From Rhodococcoides fascians A44A (GTDB lineage: Bacteria > Actinomycetota > Actinomycetes > Mycobacteriales > Mycobacteriaceae), in NCBI RefSeq assembly GCF_000760735.1, contig NZ_JMEX01000008.1:2070042-2134041 (forward strand): DNA of 64,000 bases. Reading direction: 5' to 3'. The notes under the pieces were generated by a model. The model searched no databases and had not been told where the DNA came from. It saw nothing but the letters and a program-made list of their open reading frames with translations. Positions 45,006 to 53,433 of this stretch are shown in pieces. Both the position numbers and the translations under genes were made by a program. The stretch's first letter is position 1; each line of letters begins with the position of its first letter.

Positions 45006-45169
45006 CGACGGACTGTGTGACAGGTGGGTCTCGAGTTGAAGTTGAGACTTGTCGTGAAGGCGCAGGCCAGAGCCCGCGACCTCACGCCCGTGTCGCCGAA
45101 TGTGTGCCAGAATTGCCCGGCGCGACGGGGTGGGGACCGCGCACGCGTGACGATGTGAAGGGGGATCAC

Positions 45170-46216
45170 ATGGGTGGGGACAGTGCGGGTCGGGACAGTG
45201 CGGGTGGGGATCGCGAAATCTCGGAGGGTCGGGTGCGAGCGCTCGCTCCGAGCGGAACCGTGCTGCGGCGGGAGGTCGATGCCGAGGCGGATGTGTGCTT
45301 TCGGGACATCCGCATCCAGGTGACCGGACGCGCAGGCGTCGGGAAGACGACGGTTCGGTCGGTGCTGGCGGCCCATCACGAGCTGCGCACGATCGCGGCG
45401 TCGATCGAGGAGACGGCGTCGATCGATGTCCCGCGGGTACCGGATCCCGAGCTCGACGGCGATGTCGTCGTGTACGTGGTGGCAGGGGACGCCCAGGTCG
45501 TCGACGTCGACGCGGCACAAGGCACACGCGGCGTCGTGGTCCCCGTTCTCGCGAAGGCAGACGCAGTGGACCGCCTTCAGGACGTCGTCGACGGTGTGTC
45601 GACCAAGCTGGGTTGCACTGTCCACCCGCTGATGGGAACCATCGCGATCAGTGTCATGAACGGCCGGCCGTCGACGTTCGACCCGCTGCGAGAGTCGGCC
45701 GCGTCGGTGACGCCGGAGATGCTGCTGACTCCCGAGCGGTTCCTTCGAGCCGGCATTCCCATGTCGAAGCAATCGCGGGCCGAACTCGTCCGCAGTGTCG
45801 AGGTGGCGGGAGTCGGCATTGCTGCACGGGCTCTGACGGAGTCTCCCGGGATGGACGACGTCACCGTTCGGTTGCTGCTTGCGGAGAAGAGTGGAGTCGA
45901 CGCCGTCGTGAAAGCCGTCCGGCGAGCAGTGGACGACGTTCGCGCCGCACGACAGGGTCGGTTGTTGCTTCGGCTGAACCAACTCGCGGCCCGGCACCAG
46001 GAGTCGATGGAGGTCGAGCGGTATCTGGCGTCCGACGAAGCCGTGTTCGCAGGCATGCGGGCGGCTCTGCACACCCTGGGCGAAAGCGAACACCCCAACC
46101 CGACCCTCGCCACCGTCCGCTCCTGGCGCGAACGCCGCGACACCGCACTCGAACCAGCGGTTGCGCGAGCAGCGACCGCTGTCGGCCGCGGGTACCTGAG
46201 GATGCTGTCGCGGTGA
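45170..46216 (+). CDS. P-loop GTPase-like protein, Rv0209-like
   Basis: A 348-residue protein with a canonical Walker A (TGRAGVGKTT, residues 52-61), a strand pair DVVVYVVAG and a G4-like LAKADAVD motif, then a long Ala/Arg-rich helical region. The N-terminus has a repeated DSAG(R/G)D. ATG 45170 has GGGGG 5-8 bases upstream. It is divergent from trmB and translationally coupled to the next gene. Position equals Rv0209. The pairing with a second P-loop protein having two membrane helices resembles bacterial dynamin-like pairs, but that is inference. Confidence 0.78.
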   Translation: MGGDSAGRDSAGGDREISEGRVRALAPSGTVLRREVDAEADVCFRDIRIQVTGRAGVGKTTVRSVLAAHHELRTIAASIEETASIDVPRVPDPELDGDVVVYVVAGDAQVVDVDAAQGTRGVVVPVLAKADAVDRLQDVVDGVSTKLGCTVHPLMGTIAISVMNGRPSTFDPLRESAASVTPEMLLTPERFLRAGIPMSKQSRAELVRSVEVAGVGIAARALTESPGMDDVTVRLLLAEKSGVDAVVKAVRRAVDDVRAARQGRLLLRLNQLAARHQESMEVERYLASDEAVFAGMRAALHTLGESEHPNPTLATVRSWRERRDTALEPAVARAATAVGRGYLRMLSR

Positions 46217-47712
46217 TCGACCTCCCGAGCGACATGGACGGCGTGATCAAGCGGTGGTACCCCGCAGGAGTCGACGAGATCGCCTCGGGCCGAGCCGCGG
46301 ATCCCGTAGGGGTGTTCGTGCACGGTTCGAGCGGAGCCGGAGTGTCCGCCGTCGACGCGCAACTGGACCTGTGGTCCGTGGACGGGGTCGACCGGGCGCC
46401 GGACGTCGAGTCGGCAGCGGTGGTCCTGTTCGTCGTCGACGCATCGGCGCCCATCGGCCGGACAACACTCGCCGCTCTTGCGCCGGTGCTCGAATCGACG
46501 GCAACCGGCGTTCTCGTCAACAAGGTCGACGCACATCGCGGCTGGAGGGACGTGGTTCGTTCGGTCACCGAGTCCATCGCCGAATTCGTTCCGCGAGCAG
46601 TGGACGTCGCGGTGCTGCCCACGTCCGCTCTGCTCGCCGAAAAGGCTCGGGCAGTGCAGGATCCGCTGACTCGTACGACGATGGTCGAGGAATCGGGAAT
46701 CAGGGACGTCCTCGATTTCGTGGAGAGCGCCGCAACGCAGCACACCGAGGTTCTCCGACGACGCAAGTACGACGCGGCCGTTCGGCATGCCGCGGCCGGG
46801 GCGCGGCAGCGGATCGTGGACAAGGCCAGAGCGGTCACGAGCGCGTCGAACACCGCCGCGCTGCGTGCCGAACGGGCCCGGTTGACCGATGTTCGCGATC
46901 GGACCAGGGCAGAGCGGACCGCCGCGCTGCGTACCGGACTGCAACTCGCTCGCGCGGAATCGGTGCACGACGTGTCCGAGGCCGTTCGTGAATTCGCTTC
47001 GTCCGCACGACAATCGATCGATACTGCCGGCCGGTCCGAGCTTCGTCACCTCCAGCCGGAGATGACAGCACGGCTCGACGCGGTCGCGTCCACGGTCGAC
47101 GCGCGGTTGTCCGACAGGCTCCGCGCGATCGACATCGATCTGGAATTGTCCGTCGAGCTCCCTGCGGTCACCGGTTCGCCACTCGCGCACCCCGAACCGT
47201 CGATTCGGCGCGGAGGGGTCGAGGACAAGATGATGATCGTCCTCGGTGCGTCGGCGGGAGTGGGGCTGTCGCGGCTCGTGGTGTCGCCGCTGTCCGTCGT
47301 CCCGGCGCTGGAGATCGCGGTGATTCCGTTGTCACTGCTGTTGGGCGCGTTCTGTGCGTGGTGGCTCGTCGGCTCGAGGAAGCTCGTCGCGGACCGGGCT
47401 CACCTGAGAACTTGGGTCGCCGAGGCGTCGGCCGCGGCGAGGTCGACGCTGGAGCAGCGCGTCCTGGCCCGAATCCTGACCGCCGAATCCGCGTACTCGG
47501 CCGCCGCCCGCGAGACCTCCCGCGCAGCTGCGCGGGCTGCGGACACAGAGCTCGAGAGAGTCGAAGCGGAGCTGCGGGTGGTGTCGGAGAACCGCGCATC
47601 CGTGCTCGCTGCGTGCGACCGAGACCTCGCGGCGCTGGACCGCGGCGCCCTGAGGTTCGCCGCCGGTGGACGCGAGGAACCGGAGACGCCGCCGATGCGT
47701 CTGAACCAGTAG
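46213..47712 (+). CDS. Membrane-anchored P-loop protein with degenerate Walker A, Rv0210-like
   Basis: A 499-residue partner of the previous gene, starting at a GTGA overlap. The Walker A region reads GSSGAGVS at residues 38-45, with Val where Lys is essential, while the G4-type motif NKVD is intact. Then come Ala/Arg-rich helices (about 180-320) likely to form coiled coils, two adjacent membrane helices (about 335-390, MMIVLGASAGVGLSRLVV to GAFCAWWLVGSRK) and a further helical tail. Probably binds but does not hydrolyse nucleotide. Gene order matches Rv0210. Confidence 0.8.
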   Translation: MIDLPSDMDGVIKRWYPAGVDEIASGRAADPVGVFVHGSSGAGVSAVDAQLDLWSVDGVDRAPDVESAAVVLFVVDASAPIGRTTLAALAPVLESTATGVLVNKVDAHRGWRDVVRSVTESIAEFVPRAVDVAVLPTSALLAEKARAVQDPLTRTTMVEESGIRDVLDFVESAATQHTEVLRRRKYDAAVRHAAAGARQRIVDKARAVTSASNTAALRAERARLTDVRDRTRAERTAALRTGLQLARAESVHDVSEAVREFASSARQSIDTAGRSELRHLQPEMTARLDAVASTVDARLSDRLRAIDIDLELSVELPAVTGSPLAHPEPSIRRGGVEDKMMIVLGASAGVGLSRLVVSPLSVVPALEIAVIPLSLLLGAFCAWWLVGSRKLVADRAHLRTWVAEASAAARSTLEQRVLARILTAESAYSAAARETSRAAARAADTELERVEAELRVVSENRASVLAACDRDLAALDRGALRFAAGGREEPETPPMRLNQ

Positions 47713-47744
47713 AGGCTGTGTCCGCGGAGATCGGAGAGATACGC

Positions 47745-48056
47745 GTGGAATGGAACGAGTTGTTCGACGGCAGCGGTGACGGCGATGCCGTCGACCCGGC
47801 GCACGATCCGGTCTCCGGTCCGTCCGGTGTCGGCTCGATCGAGTTGTTCGATCTCGACGACGACGGGTACGAGGAGACCAGGGTCAGCCACACCGAGGCG
47901 GGAATGACCGTCGCCAGGGATCGTGACGGGGACGGTGTGATGGACACGTTCACTTCCATCCAGAGTGGCGGCCGTTACCAATCCTGGGAGATTTCTCGTG
48001 CCGACGACGGCACGGCGAGGTGGGAACAGACGTCCTCGGGGGACGCCTTCGAGTAG
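47745..48056 (+). CDS. Small acidic protein with Asp-rich repeats (DUF6802-like)
   Basis: A 103-residue acidic protein (VEWNELFDGSGDGDAVDP, then FDLDDDGYEETRVSH and RDRDGDGVMDTFTSI) with two DxDxDG calcium-loop-like motifs. Homologs sit in mycolata genomes as small orphan proteins. GTG 47745 has GGAGAG six bases upstream; a GTG at 47718 is possible. It follows the P-loop pair by 32 bases and may be in the same operon. No function known. Confidence 0.7.
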   Translation: MEWNELFDGSGDGDAVDPAHDPVSGPSGVGSIELFDLDDDGYEETRVSHTEAGMTVARDRDGDGVMDTFTSIQSGGRYQSWEISRADDGTARWEQTSSGDAFE

Positions 48057-48385
48057 GAAACTCGCATTGTTTTTAATGTCCTTACAAGGAGATTCGGCTG
48101 CTGGGGGGCCTCGAATGCGCACGTAGGAGTAGCTGAATCGGTCTTGTGACCAATCGGACAACAGCCTGATTCCGGATTGGCAACTCACGGCGTTAACCTG
48201 AAACCAGGACACCCGGCGCCCGTGTCCTCGGTTTGACGTTGCCGCTATGATGCGGTATACGCAGATCGTGCGATCGGGCAGCTCCCCACCGAGAGGGGAA
48301 GATCGGATCTGCGTCTGCCTCGCCGAACTGCCCTGTGCGCGAGCAGACACCAGAATCTGGTTCCGGCTCACCCCAGGAGAGTTAG
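48057..48385 (+). promoter_or_regulatory. 329-bp pckA upstream region with sigma-A-like promoter and nested dyads
   Basis: No gene is seen. A promoter reads TTGACG (48233-48238), 17-base spacer, TATACG (48256-48261); a second -10, TATGAT, is at 48246-48251. Just downstream are three nested complementary pairs: GCAGATC 48261-48267 with GATCTGC 48306-48312, CGATC 48271-48275 with GATCG 48301-48305, and TCCCC 48283-48287 with GGGGA 48295-48299. They can form one hairpin or act as operators at the start site. AGGAGAG precedes the pckA ATG. Confidence 0.6.
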
Positions 48386-50218
48386 ATGACCTCAGCGACC
48401 ATTCCCGGTTTGAACGGCACTGACGCCGCGCCTCCCACCCAGCACAAGGAACTCCTTGCGTGGGTGCAGCAGGTAGCGGAACTCACCGAGCCGGATCGTG
48501 TGGTCTTTGCTGACGGATCCGACGAGGAGTGGGAGCGTCTGACCACCCAGCTGGTGAACGCCGGTACCTTCACGCGTCTCAACGACGAGAAGAAGCCCAA
48601 CTCGTTCCTCGGCAACTCGGACCCGTCGGACGTTGCCCGCGTCGAGTCACGCACCTACATCTGTTCCGAGCGCGAGATCGACGCAGGCCCGACGAACAAC
48701 TGGATGGACCCGTCGGAGATGCGTTCTCTGATGACCGACCTGTACCGCGGCTCCATGCGCGGCCGCACCATGTACGTCGTTCCGTTCTGCATGGGACCGC
48801 TCGGCGCCGACGACCCCAAGCTGGGCGTCGAGATCACCGACTCGGAGTACGTCGTCGTCTCCATGCGTGTCATGACCCGCATGGGCGCGGCAGTTCTCGA
48901 CAAGCTCGGCACCGACGGCTTCTTCGTCAAGGCTCTGCACTCGCTCGGCGCTCCGCTCGCCGACGGCCAGGACGACGTCCCGTGGCCGTGCAACGACACC
49001 AAGTACATCACTCACTTCCCCGAGGATCGTGAGATCTGGAGCTTCGGTTCGGGTTACGGCGGCAACGCCCTTCTCGGCAAGAAGTGCTACTCGCTGCGTA
49101 TCGCATCGGCGATGGCGCACGACGAGGGCTGGCTCGCCGAGCACATGCTGATCCTCAAGCTCATCTCGCCGGAGGACAAGGCCTACTACATCGCCGCGGC
49201 ATTCCCGTCGGCCTGTGGCAAGACCAACCTCGCGATGATTCAGCCCACCATTCCGGGGTGGCGCGCCGAAACCATCGGCGACGACATCGCGTGGATGCGC
49301 TTCGGTGAGGACGGCCGCCTCTACGCCGTCAACCCGGAGTTCGGTTTCTTCGGTGTTGCACCGGGAACCAACTGGGACTCCAACCCCAACGCGATGAAGA
49401 CCATCGACCAGGGCAACTCCGTCTTCACCAACGTCGGCCTCACCGACGACGGTGACGTGTGGTGGGAAGGCCTGGAGAACCGGCCGGATCACCTGATCGA
49501 CTGGAAGGGCAACGACTGGACGCCGGATTCGGATTCGCTTGCCGCGCACCCGAACTCGCGTTACTGCGTACCCATGGCTCAGTGCCCGTCGATGGCCGAC
49601 GAGTGGGACGACCCGAAGGGTGTCCCGATCTCCGCGATCCTCTTCGGTGGGCGCCGCAAGACGACGGTTCCGCTGGTCACCGAGGCTCGCGACTGGCAGC
49701 ACGGTGTCTTCATGGGCGCCACCGTCGGCTCGGAGCAGACGGCCGCCGCCGAAGGCACTGTCGGCACCATCCGTCGCGACCCGATGGCCATGCTTCCGTT
49801 CCTCGGCTACAACGTGGGCGATTACTTCCAGCACTGGATCGACCTCGGCAAGAACGCCGACGACTCCAAGCTGCCGAAGGTGTTCTACGTCAACTGGTTC
49901 CGTCGTGGCGACGACAAGCGCTTCCTGTGGCCCGGATTCGGTGAGAACTCCCGCGTCCTGAAGTGGATCGTGGAGCGCATCGAGCACAAGGCCGCCGGCG
50001 TCGAGACTCCTATCGGTGTCGTTCCCACGGCCGAGGCCCTCGACATCTCCGGGCTCGACACCACCACCCAGGACGTCGCCGAGGCACTCGCGGTGAACGT
50101 CGACGAGTGGAAGGCCGAGATCCCGTTGATCGAGGAGTGGTTCGACTTCGTCGGCGAGAAGCTCCCCACCGGCATCAAGGACGAGTTCGACGCGCTCAAG
50201 CAGCGCTTGGGTGCCTGA
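48386..50218 (+). CDS. pckA: Phosphoenolpyruvate carboxykinase (GTP)
   Basis: A 610-residue GTP-type enzyme converting oxaloacetate to PEP in gluconeogenesis. Active-site motifs seen: [11 protein letters not shown] (202-211), the hyper-reactive Cys277 and kinase-1 loop in [12 protein letters not shown] (Lys279), and metal/GTP segments such as [30 protein letters not shown] in outline. AGGAGAG precedes the ATG. Gene order with the P-loop pair matches Rv0211. A structured upstream region and strong terminator make it a single-gene unit. Confidence 0.97.
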   Translation: MTSATIPGLNGTDAAPPTQHKELLAWVQQVAELTEPDRVVFADGSDEEWERLTTQLVNAGTFTRLNDEKKPNSFLGNSDPSDVARVESRTYICSEREIDAGPTNNWMDPSEMRSLMTDLYRGSMRGRTMYVVPFCMGPLGADDPKLGVEITDSEYVVVSMRVMTRMGAAVLDKLGTDGFFVKALHSLGAPLADGQDDVPWPCNDTKYITHFPEDREIWSFGSGYGGNALLGKKCYSLRIASAMAHDEGWLAEHMLILKLISPEDKAYYIAAAFPSACGKTNLAMIQPTIPGWRAETIGDDIAWMRFGEDGRLYAVNPEFGFFGVAPGTNWDSNPNAMKTIDQGNSVFTNVGLTDDGDVWWEGLENRPDHLIDWKGNDWTPDSDSLAAHPNSRYCVPMAQCPSMADEWDDPKGVPISAILFGGRRKTTVPLVTEARDWQHGVFMGATVGSEQTAAAEGTVGTIRRDPMAMLPFLGYNVGDYFQHWIDLGKNADDSKLPKVFYVNWFRRGDDKRFLWPGFGENSRVLKWIVERIEHKAAGVETPIGVVPTAEALDISGLDTTTQDVAEALAVNVDEWKAEIPLIEEWFDFVGEKLPTGIKDEFDALKQRLGA

Positions 50219-50247
50219 GTTTCGTAGCTAGCACCCTTTTCGTAGAC

Positions 50248-50283
50248 CTGGCACCCCTGTTCCGATGCGAACAGGGGTGCCAG
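50248..50283. terminator. 15-bp stem-loop terminator after pckA
   Basis: CTGGCACCCCTGTTC (50248-50262) pairs perfectly with 50269-50283 around a six-base loop. No T run, as common in high-GC actinobacteria. It also lies downstream of the convergent glucokinase. Confidence 0.85.
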
Positions 50284-50324
50284 CCTCGTAAACAGGGTGT
50301 CAGGTTCTCGGCCGCTGAGCCGAT

Positions 50325-51209
50325 TCAGCCACCGGACGCCAACACCGCTGCGCCCGTCAGGGTCCCGACGGCTCCGAGCTTCGCCGGCACGATCTCGAGG
50401 CCGTCGAGAAACTTGAGCTTGGCGTGCAGGGCGGCGGACTCCTGGATGGGATCCCACAGCGGTGGGCCCGCTTGAGCGAAACCGCCGCCGACCACAACAA
50501 GGTTCACGTCGACCAAGGCTGCCGCCGACGCGATCGCCTGACCCAGCGCGACACCGGCACGCTGAAGAGTGGTGATGGCGACGATGTCCCCGTCGCTCGC
50601 GGACTGTGCGAGGTCGGCGCCGGTGCTGCCGGTCCATCCCTGTTCCTGGGCCCACCGGACCGCCGACGGCCCGCTGGACACCGTCTCCACGCAGCCGAGG
50701 CCGCCGCACGTACAGGGCGTCGCCGATCCGGGTACGACGATGTGTCCGATGTGGCCTGCGTTTCCGCTACGCCCGTGCACGATGCGGCCTCCCAGCACCA
50801 ATCCGCCGCCGATCCCGGTCGACACGACGAGGCTCAGTACGTCGTCGACGCCGACAGCAGCCCCGAAGCGGTGTTCGCCGAGCGCAGCGCACCCACCGTC
50901 CATCGCCAGCGTGACCGATGCGCTGTCGAACCGCGTCCGTACGGCGTCGGTGAGGGCGAAGCCGTCCTTCCATTCCGGGATGTTGATCGGCGCGACCGTG
51001 CCTGCGACGGTGTCGACCGGGCCGGCGCACGCTATCCCGATCGCGTCGACGTCCGAGCCGACGGACACCGCGTCCAGCAGTTCCTCGCAGGCTTGCCATA
51101 CGTCCGACTGCGGGGTCGGCACGGTCAGCGGTTCCCCCGGCCTTCCGTCTTCGCCGACGACGGCTGCGGTGATCTTGGTTCCCCCGATATCCAGTGCCAG
51201 CGCTGTCAT
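50325..51209 (-). CDS. ROK-family sugar kinase (glucokinase-like)
   Basis: A 294-residue ROK kinase. ATP site LALDIGGTKITAAVV, the catalytic Asp in AMDGGCAALGEHRFG, STGIGGGLVLGG, GHIGH and the zinc motif CTCGGLGCVE are present. It phosphorylates glucose or another hexose in the cytosol. ATG 51209 fits the family start. The upstream frame extends through an intergenic repeat and is not coding. Confidence 0.9.
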   Translation of the reverse strand: MTALALDIGGTKITAAVVGEDGRPGEPLTVPTPQSDVWQACEELLDAVSVGSDVDAIGIACAGPVDTVAGTVAPINIPEWKDGFALTDAVRTRFDSASVTLAMDGGCAALGEHRFGAAVGVDDVLSLVVSTGIGGGLVLGGRIVHGRSGNAGHIGHIVVPGSATPCTCGGLGCVETVSSGPSAVRWAQEQGWTGSTGADLAQSASDGDIVAITTLQRAGVALGQAIASAAALVDVNLVVVGGGFAQAGPPLWDPIQESAALHAKLKFLDGLEIVPAKLGAVGTLTGAAVLASGG

Positions 51210-51225
51210 CGTTCCAACGTACCGG

Positions 51226-51297
51226 CGCGAGTGGAGCCTGCGGAAAGAGCCGGGTGAGCGGCGCGAGTGGAGCCTGCGGAATGAGCCGGGTGAGCGG
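51226..51297. repeat. 36-bp tandem repeat, 2 copies, intergenic
   Basis: Units 51226-51261 and 51262-51297, each with GTGGAGCCTGCGGAA(A/T)GAGCC, the same core as the in-frame repeats elsewhere, placed between the glucokinase start and the methyltransferase stop. Confidence 0.9.
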
Positions 51298-51307
51298 CGC
51301 ACTCGCG

Positions 51308-52126
51308 TCAGGTGGCGCGGAAGACGAGGACGAGGTTGCTGGCGAGGAGTTCGCGGAGGCCGGGAACCCTCATGATCCACCATGCCCATCGGGGGTGGTA
51401 TCGGGGGAATGCCGCGAGGAGGGTTCCGCTGGAAGTGTTTCGAGCCCAACGTAATCCGTCGCCTGCTCCGATGTCGAACAGGGATTCGCCGAATCTGTTC
51501 TTCGGCTCGTGTCCGTGTGTGCGCAGGTATCGCCGGGCCGCGTATTCGCCGCCGACGTAGTGCCACGGCCGTGTTTCGTGCCCGCCGAACGGGCTGAGCC
51601 ACAGTGTGTAGGACAGGACCGTCAATCCGCCGGGTCGGGTGACGCGGAGCATTTCCTCGGCCATGACCCAGGGCTCGCGGACGTGCTCGGCGACGTTCGA
51701 GGAAAAGCAGATGTCGACGCTGTCGGTGAGAAATGGCAGCGCCATTCCCGAGCCCCGGACGCTGCCGTGGACGGTCAGGCCTGCAGCGTGCAGTTCGGAT
51801 GCGTCGGGTTCGACGGGGAAGTACCGAGCTCCGCTGCGTTCGAAGCCCTCCGCGAAGTAACCGGGCCCCCCGCCGACGTCGAGTACGACACGGTTCTCGA
51901 GAGAGTCGCCAGTCATGCCCCGGTAGAGGTCGCCGATCAATTCGACGGAGTCACGGGCGAGCGCGCCGTAGAAGATGTCGGGCGCGGTCTGCTCGTGCCC
52001 GAAGTCCCGGAGCAGCCCGACCGACCTGCTGAGGGTGGCGCGTTTCGCGAACAGTCGAGTGACCCGGTCCCTACGCACGAGGAAGAACACTAGGCGAGAG
52101 CCCATGTCGAGCGACCGCTGGGCCAC
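51308..52126 (-). CDS. SAM-dependent methyltransferase, Rv0224c-like
   Basis: A 272-residue class I methyltransferase: motif I VLDVGGGPGYFAEGF, acidic loop VEPDASEL, FSSNVAEHV and EEMLRVTRPGGLTVLSYTLWLSPFGGHET. Conservation beside a GT4 gene and a large membrane protein equals Rv0224c-Rv0226c, so it probably modifies an envelope lipid or glycan. Start taken as GTG 52126; ATG 52105 (MGSRLVFFLV) is an alternative. Divergent from the GT4 gene. Confidence 0.87.
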   Translation of the reverse strand: MAQRSLDMGSRLVFFLVRRDRVTRLFAKRATLSRSVGLLRDFGHEQTAPDIFYGALARDSVELIGDLYRGMTGDSLENRVVLDVGGGPGYFAEGFERSGARYFPVEPDASELHAAGLTVHGSVRGSGMALPFLTDSVDICFSSNVAEHVREPWVMAEEMLRVTRPGGLTVLSYTLWLSPFGGHETRPWHYVGGEYAARRYLRTHGHEPKNRFGESLFDIGAGDGLRWARNTSSGTLLAAFPRYHPRWAWWIMRVPGLRELLASNLVLVFRAT

Positions 52127-52140
52127 ACGAACGGCTAGGG

Positions 52141-52190
52141 TGTCCAGAAGTTTCAGCTGTCCAGAAGTTTCAGCTGTCCGGAAGTTTCGG
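52141..52190. repeat. 17-bp direct repeat, 3 copies, in a divergent promoter
   Basis: TGTCCAGAAGTTTCAGC occurs exactly at 52141-52157 and 52158-52174, with a diverged third copy at 52175-52190, filling the 95-base gap between the methyltransferase and GT4 start codons. It may be a triple operator. Confidence 0.85.
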
Positions 52191-52221
52191 TGATGGTGTC
52201 GGCCGCGAAGGGGGTACGGGC

Positions 52222-53433
52222 GTGCGCGAGGTGCTGCTGCTCTGCTGGCGCGACACCGGGCACCCCCAGGGCGGCGGCAGCGAGCGGTATCTCGAGCAGG
52301 TCGGGGCCGGGCTGGCTGCCCAGGGAGTGAAGGTGACGCTGCGGACGGCGTCGTATCCGGGCGCGCCCGCCGAGGAGATCGTCGACGGAATCCGCATCAG
52401 TCGCGCCGGTGGACGGTTGAGTGTGTATCCGCGGGCACTCGCGTCGATCGTCGCGGGGCGCCTCGGGTTCGGTTCGCTTCGCGGAATAGCTCCCGACGCC
52501 GTCGTCGACACCCAGAACGGCATTCCCTTCTTCTCCCGGATCGTGTCCGGAGCACCGGTGACGTTGCTGGTGCACCACTGTCACCGTGAGCAGTGGCCCG
52601 TCGCCGGACCCCTCATGGCCAAGCTCGGATGGTGGCTCGAAAGCACGGTCTCTCCGCGGATTCACCGTCGTAACCAGTACCTGACGGTGTCCTTGCCGTC
52701 GGCCGACGAGCTGGTTGCCCTCGGTGTCGATCGCGAGCGAGTTGCCGTCGTGCGCAACGGCGCGGACGAGATTCCCGCAGGAACGCCGGTGGACACCAGA
52801 ACTCCGTACCCGTCGCTGTCGGTGCTGTCGCGGCTCGTTCCGCACAAGCAGATCGAGGACGCACTGGCTGCGGTGGCCGCTCTGAGGTTCCGAGTCCCCG
52901 GACTGCACTTGGACATCATCGGAGGCGGTTGGTGGGAGGAGAACCTGCGTGAGCGGGTCGAGCAACTCGGCATCGCGAGCGCGGTGACGTTCCACGGCCA
53001 CGTCGACGAGGTTCGCAAACACCAACTCCTCGGACAGTCGTGGGTGCACGTCATGCCGTCGAGGAAGGAAGGCTGGGGACTCGCAGTGGTCGAGGCGGCC
53101 CAGCACGCAGTGCCGACCGTCGGATACCGCAGCTCCAAGGGCCTCACCGACTCCATCATCGACGGTGTCACCGGTGTGCTGGTCGGCTCGGACGGCGCTG
53201 ATCGTGATGTCACCGCGCTGACGGACGCTCTCGCCGAGCTACTGCTCGACGACGACATGCGTGCCGATCTGGGTGAGAAGGCCAGGGTCCGCGCGCTCGA
53301 ATTCTCGTGGAGGCAGACCGCTCGCGGTGTGCAGAGCGTTCTCGCGGCGTCGATGCGCGGCTCGCACGTGTCAGGTCTCGTGTCCGCCGGCCTTCCGGGT
53401 GCGGACCGCCCAGCCGAAGCCGCCCACCAGTAG
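52222..53433 (+). CDS. GT4-family glycosyltransferase, Rv0225-like
   Basis: A 403-residue GT-B enzyme: N-terminal EVLLLCWRDTGHPQGGGSERYLEQVG, C-terminal SVLSRLVPHKQIEDALAAV and the donor loop MPSRKEGWGLAVVEAAQHAVPTVGY (E-x7-E). Position equals Rv0225, next to a methyltransferase. Likely transfers a sugar to a lipid or polysaccharide of the envelope; donor unknown. GTG start. Its last 63 bases overlap the convergent membrane-protein gene. Confidence 0.88.
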   Translation: MREVLLLCWRDTGHPQGGGSERYLEQVGAGLAAQGVKVTLRTASYPGAPAEEIVDGIRISRAGGRLSVYPRALASIVAGRLGFGSLRGIAPDAVVDTQNGIPFFSRIVSGAPVTLLVHHCHREQWPVAGPLMAKLGWWLESTVSPRIHRRNQYLTVSLPSADELVALGVDRERVAVVRNGADEIPAGTPVDTRTPYPSLSVLSRLVPHKQIEDALAAVAALRFRVPGLHLDIIGGGWWEENLRERVEQLGIASAVTFHGHVDEVRKHQLLGQSWVHVMPSRKEGWGLAVVEAAQHAVPTVGYRSSKGLTDSIIDGVTGVLVGSDGADRDVTALTDALAELLLDDDMRADLGEKARVRALEFSWRQTARGVQSVLAASMRGSHVSGLVSAGLPGADRPAEAAHQ

